Shown in pieces: positions 61,489-64,000 of a DNA stretch of 64,000 bases. The stretch spans positions 62,001-126,000 of the forward strand of contig REEC01000117.1 of NCBI GenBank assembly GCA_007695285.1, written 5' to 3'. The stretch is from Spirochaetaceae bacterium. GTDB lineage: Bacteria > Spirochaetota > Spirochaetia > DSM-27196 > PXBQ01. Both the position numbers and the translations under genes were made by a program. The notes under the pieces are model-generated. The model was given only the letters and a program-made list of their open reading frames with translations. It did no database searches and was not told the origin of the DNA. Each line of letters opens with the position of its first letter. The first letter of the stretch is position 1.

Positions 61489-63114
61489 TTACTCTGCGGG
61501 GCCGCGTAGAAAGTCCCCACCCGCAAGCAAAATGGGATCCGTAAACTGCGCGTGCCCGTGGATCAAACGGCACGCGCGCGCGATCGCGCGCGGTGAGGTG
61601 AGATTTGCATCGGAAATCGATAACAACGCCGAATCGACACCGGCGGCTCGCTTGGTAAGCAGACGAGCCACCAGAGAGCGCTTCACGCTTGGACCGAACT
61701 TAACACGCACCTTTTTTTTGCCGATCAGATCGCGCGCGTACTCGATCGCGTCGTGCAACCCGCCGAGTTCGTCGACAAGACCGACCGAAAGTGCGTCGTT
61801 CCCGAGCCAGACGCGTCCTTCGCCGAGTTTGTCGATCTGTTCAGGGGTCTTTCCGCGGAACTCGGCGACACGCGAGAGAAACTCCCGGTACAGACCGTCG
61901 ACGACTCGATCCGTTTCGGCGATTTCCTCGGGCCGCATCGCGCGCAGCGCCGAGCCGAAGTCGGCGTACTCACCGTGTTTGACCGTGTCGGTCGTGATCC
62001 CGTGTCGCGCGAGCAGTTTCGCGATGTTCATGAACAGCGTGACCACGCCGATCGAACCCGTGATACTCGTCGGAAGTGCAAAAAGTCTCCGGCCCGTCAT
62101 CGCGATCCAGTACCCGCCGCTGCCCGCGACCGGTCCCATCGAAACGACGACCGGCTTCTTCTCCGCGAGCCGCGACAGCTCGTTCACGATGTTCTCGCTC
62201 GCGACGGCCGATCCACCGCCCGAGTTGATCCGAAACACGACGGCCTTGGCGCGCTTGTCGTCGCGCACCGCGCGGATCGCCGCGGTGAACGAGCGGTCGC
62301 CGATCGCTTGTCCGAGAAGCGGGTCGCGCCGATTCTCGCCGTCGACGACGGCACCCTCGAAAACGAGCACGCGGAGACGGGCACCCTTCCCATAGAAACC
62401 TCTCACCTTTTTGAGCGGCGTCTCTTTCCACCGATCGGTCTTCCAACCGGCGACTATACCGTCGACCGTCGCGAGGACGTCGACGAGAGCTTCGGCCTCG
62501 GCCTCTTTGGCGAGAACCACCCTGCCGGCGATCATCTGCTCGATCTGCGTCGCGGTGAGAACGCCGGACTCGACGACCGACTGCTTCATCGCGTCGACGA
62601 CACCGGCGAGCAGCGCGTCGAGCTGCTCGCGGTTGTACTCGTCGTACCGGTCGGTCCGGAACGGGTCGCGCGCGCTCTTGTACCGTCCGCGTCTGATAAC
62701 CTCGACGTCGATATCGAGCTTCTCGAGAAGCTTACGGAAAAACATCCCCGTGCGTGCAATGCCGAGAAAGGACACGGTTCCGAGCGGATGAAGAACTCGA
62801 CGCGTGCACGCCGAGGCGAGATACCACTCGGGCGCACCGTACTCGGGCGCGTAAAACACGACTTCCTTGCCGGCCGCGACGATTCGGAGCAAACCGTCCC
62901 TGATCTCGTGAAGCGCGCCGAACGCGGGCGCCGAAAACCGGTCGCCCCGTGCGACGAGAACACGTCGAATCGACCGCGTCGATGCGATCCGCTCGACCCG
63001 CTCAAGGTAGTGATCGAGCCGGAATGACTTGTCGAGCGAGACACCGAGCGGCCCTGTCGTTTGCGCCCCGATCTCCCGATACGTTCCGTTCAAATCGATC
63101 CGCGCGTAGCGCAT
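61489..63114 (-). CDS. sppA: Signal peptide peptidase SppA (protease IV type)
   Basis: This 541-aa serine/lysine protease digests cleaved signal peptides. It is a tandem SppA of the long (67-kDa) class. The catalytic Lys is in GRYKSARDPF near residue 145, and the catalytic Ser in VAGSGGYW near residue 329. ATG 63114 has GGGGAGG 5 nt upstream. Unlike E. coli SppA there is no clear N-terminal membrane helix, so it may be soluble or peripheral. The sensor kinase ends 38 nt before it. Confidence 0.88.
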   Translation of the reverse strand: MRYARIDLNGTYREIGAQTTGPLGVSLDKSFRLDHYLERVERIASTRSIRRVLVARGDRFSAPAFGALHEIRDGLLRIVAAGKEVVFYAPEYGAPEWYLASACTRRVLHPLGTVSFLGIARTGMFFRKLLEKLDIDVEVIRRGRYKSARDPFRTDRYDEYNREQLDALLAGVVDAMKQSVVESGVLTATQIEQMIAGRVVLAKEAEAEALVDVLATVDGIVAGWKTDRWKETPLKKVRGFYGKGARLRVLVFEGAVVDGENRRDPLLGQAIGDRSFTAAIRAVRDDKRAKAVVFRINSGGGSAVASENIVNELSRLAEKKPVVVSMGPVAGSGGYWIAMTGRRLFALPTSITGSIGVVTLFMNIAKLLARHGITTDTVKHGEYADFGSALRAMRPEEIAETDRVVDGLYREFLSRVAEFRGKTPEQIDKLGEGRVWLGNDALSVGLVDELGGLHDAIEYARDLIGKKKVRVKFGPSVKRSLVARLLTKRAAGVDSALLSISDANLTSPRAIARACRLIHGHAQFTDPILLAGGDFLRGPAE

Positions 63115-63152
63115 AGTACCTCCCCGACTGTCGTACCACCCGAACCGGCTCG

Positions 63153-64000
63153 TCACGCCGAAAACGGAAACTCGACGGTTACCGAGACACCGTCGTCCGA
63201 CTCGACCGTGATCGATCCGTAGATCTGCTCGACGAGCGCCTTGATCAGCGTCATCCCGGTGCTCGTCGCGTTATCGAACGAGATATCGGCCGGGAACCCG
63301 ACACCGTCGTCGGCGACTGTCAACCGGCACGTCGTATCACGGACGGAAAACTCCACCCGGACGTCACCGCGCGTCTCTCCGGGATACGCGTACTTCACGA
63401 CATTCGTCAGCAGTTCGTTCACGATCAGCGCAATCGGGATCGCCCGGCGGGTATCGAGTTTGAGTTCAGCCAGTTCTGCCGTCAGCTTCAGGCGTCCGGG
63501 CAACTCGTCGCCGCCGAGAACCGCGTCGGCGACGTCCCGGAGGAACGCGCCGATCTCTACCGCGGAGTGACCGTCCGAGTCGCTGAGCCGGTCGTACATC
63601 AACGACATCGCGTATATACGAGACCGCGCGTCGGAAAACACGCGTCGCGCGGTCTCGTCGTGCAGCTTGTCGATCTCGATGCCGATCAAACTCGCGACGA
63701 TGTTGAGGCTGTTTTTGACGCGATGCTGCAGCTCGTTCATGAGAGTGCTTTTTTCGCGAACGAGAGTGGTCAACACCTGTTCGTTCATCTGCATCTGTCG
63801 TTCCGCGCGGCGCCGGTGCGTGACGTCGCGGACAAACTCGACGATACCGGTCACGGCTCCGGTCTGTTCGTCGACCATCGGGTACGAGAATAGCTCGAGC
63901 CACTCGACGTCGGTTCCCGGTACGCCCGGGACGACCACGGACTCGGTGCGCCCGCTCCTCATGCACCGGACCGTCGGGCACGGATCGCAGATGCGATCGC
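63153..64000 (-). CDS. Sensor histidine kinase, PAS and HisKA_2 type (partial)
   Basis: The reading frame is open to the right edge, so the N-terminus is missing. The visible part begins with a Cys-rich PAS segment (CDPCPTVRC) and the PAS/PAC end (VEFVRDVTHRRRAE), then the phospho-acceptor helix NELQHRVKNSLNIVASLIG of the HisKA_2/HWE-like class. The ATPase domain follows, with LIVNELLTNVVKYAY, DDGVGFP and TGMTLIKALVEQ. The CxxC in the PAS part could be redox- or metal-sensitive. No response-regulator gene is visible beside it. Confidence 0.88.
   Translation of the reverse strand, partial: DRICDPCPTVRCMRSGRTESVVVPGVPGTDVEWLELFSYPMVDEQTGAVTGIVEFVRDVTHRRRAERQMQMNEQVLTTLVREKSTLMNELQHRVKNSLNIVASLIGIEIDKLHDETARRVFSDARSRIYAMSLMYDRLSDSDGHSAVEIGAFLRDVADAVLGGDELPGRLKLTAELAELKLDTRRAIPIALIVNELLTNVVKYAYPGETRGDVRVEFSVRDTTCRLTVADDGVGFPADISFDNATSTGMTLIKALVEQIYGSITVESDDGVSVTVEFPFSA

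Noticed and set aside
1-64000. tRNA, rRNA, tmRNA or riboswitch genes
   Set aside because: Scanned the short intergenic regions by eye for cloverleaf ends (CCA, TTCGA-type arms) and known leader motifs; none convincing, though a covariance search could not be run.

Overview
The window reads as chromosomal DNA of a GC-rich, free-living anaerobic spirochaete (Spirochaeta/Alkalispirochaeta-like). This is inferred from content. There is an electron-bifurcating-type [FeFe] hydrogenase with Rex, and an Rnf ion pump. There are many lipoproteins and exported proteins with no close assignment, a solute-binding protein whose signal peptide ends in a GGAKEA-type junction, and a PilZ protein inside a tRNA-modification operon. 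I see no rRNA, tRNA, CRISPR array, phage or plasmid genes. Coding density is very high and no gap between genes exceeds 300 bp.

Layout. 1-147: start of a solute-binding protein (minus). 403-5532: hydrogenase operon hydC - orphan ATPase - cysteine-free ferredoxin-like protein - hydB - hydA (minus), ending in a hairpin terminator. 5716-8402: divergent operon rex - CBS/ATPase - DRTGG - PHP (plus). 8399-13908: membrane-anchored Hsp70-like substrate-binding domain, lytic transglycosylase, ftsK (minus). 14060-15403: membrane TPR protein with a degenerate Mrr-like domain (plus). 15387-19812: mnmE - PilZ - mnmG - rsmG (minus). 19970-21234: coiled-coil protein and glycerophosphodiesterase (plus). 21275-25435: three lipoproteins (minus). 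25506-32215: pepT (minus) facing glnE with ACT domains and glnA (plus). 32321-33769: a complete insertion sequence directly behind the glnA terminator. 33846-34922: coiled-coil lipoprotein ending in a triple palindromic repeat. 35122-39199: mcsA - mcsB - clpC (minus). 39267-47527: prfB (programmed frameshift) - cheY-like - PEGA protein - ftsY - exported protein - lolC - lolD - lolE (minus). 47627-48832: exported protein (plus). 48843-58437: one long minus-strand operon PAP2 - membrane protein - rnfCDGEAB - GH57 enzyme - small protein. 58556-61432: thioredoxin/CcdA-like fusion and a Gfo/Idh/MocA oxidoreductase (plus). 61489-64000: sppA and a partial sensor histidine kinase (minus).

How it fits together. 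HydABC would balance NADH and reduced ferredoxin against H2. Rex, which senses NADH/NAD+, sits divergently on the same promoter region. Rnf would couple ferredoxin oxidation to NAD+ reduction and ion pumping. The GlnE-GlnA pair controls ammonia assimilation, and ACT domains on GlnE suggest direct amino-acid sensing. McsAB-ClpC is an arginine-phosphorylation proteolysis module. LolCDE and FtsY cover lipoprotein release and membrane targeting.

The most unusual items are the hydrogenase-linked set of orphan ATPase, CBS, DRTGG and PHP proteins with a cysteine-free ferredoxin homologue; the Hsp70 substrate-binding domain fused to a membrane anchor, opposite a TPR/Mrr-like membrane protein; several strong sigma70-type promoters whose -10 box lies only 5-10 nt before the start codon, suggesting leaderless mRNAs; and three tandem palindromes with compensatory base changes at 34878-35043.
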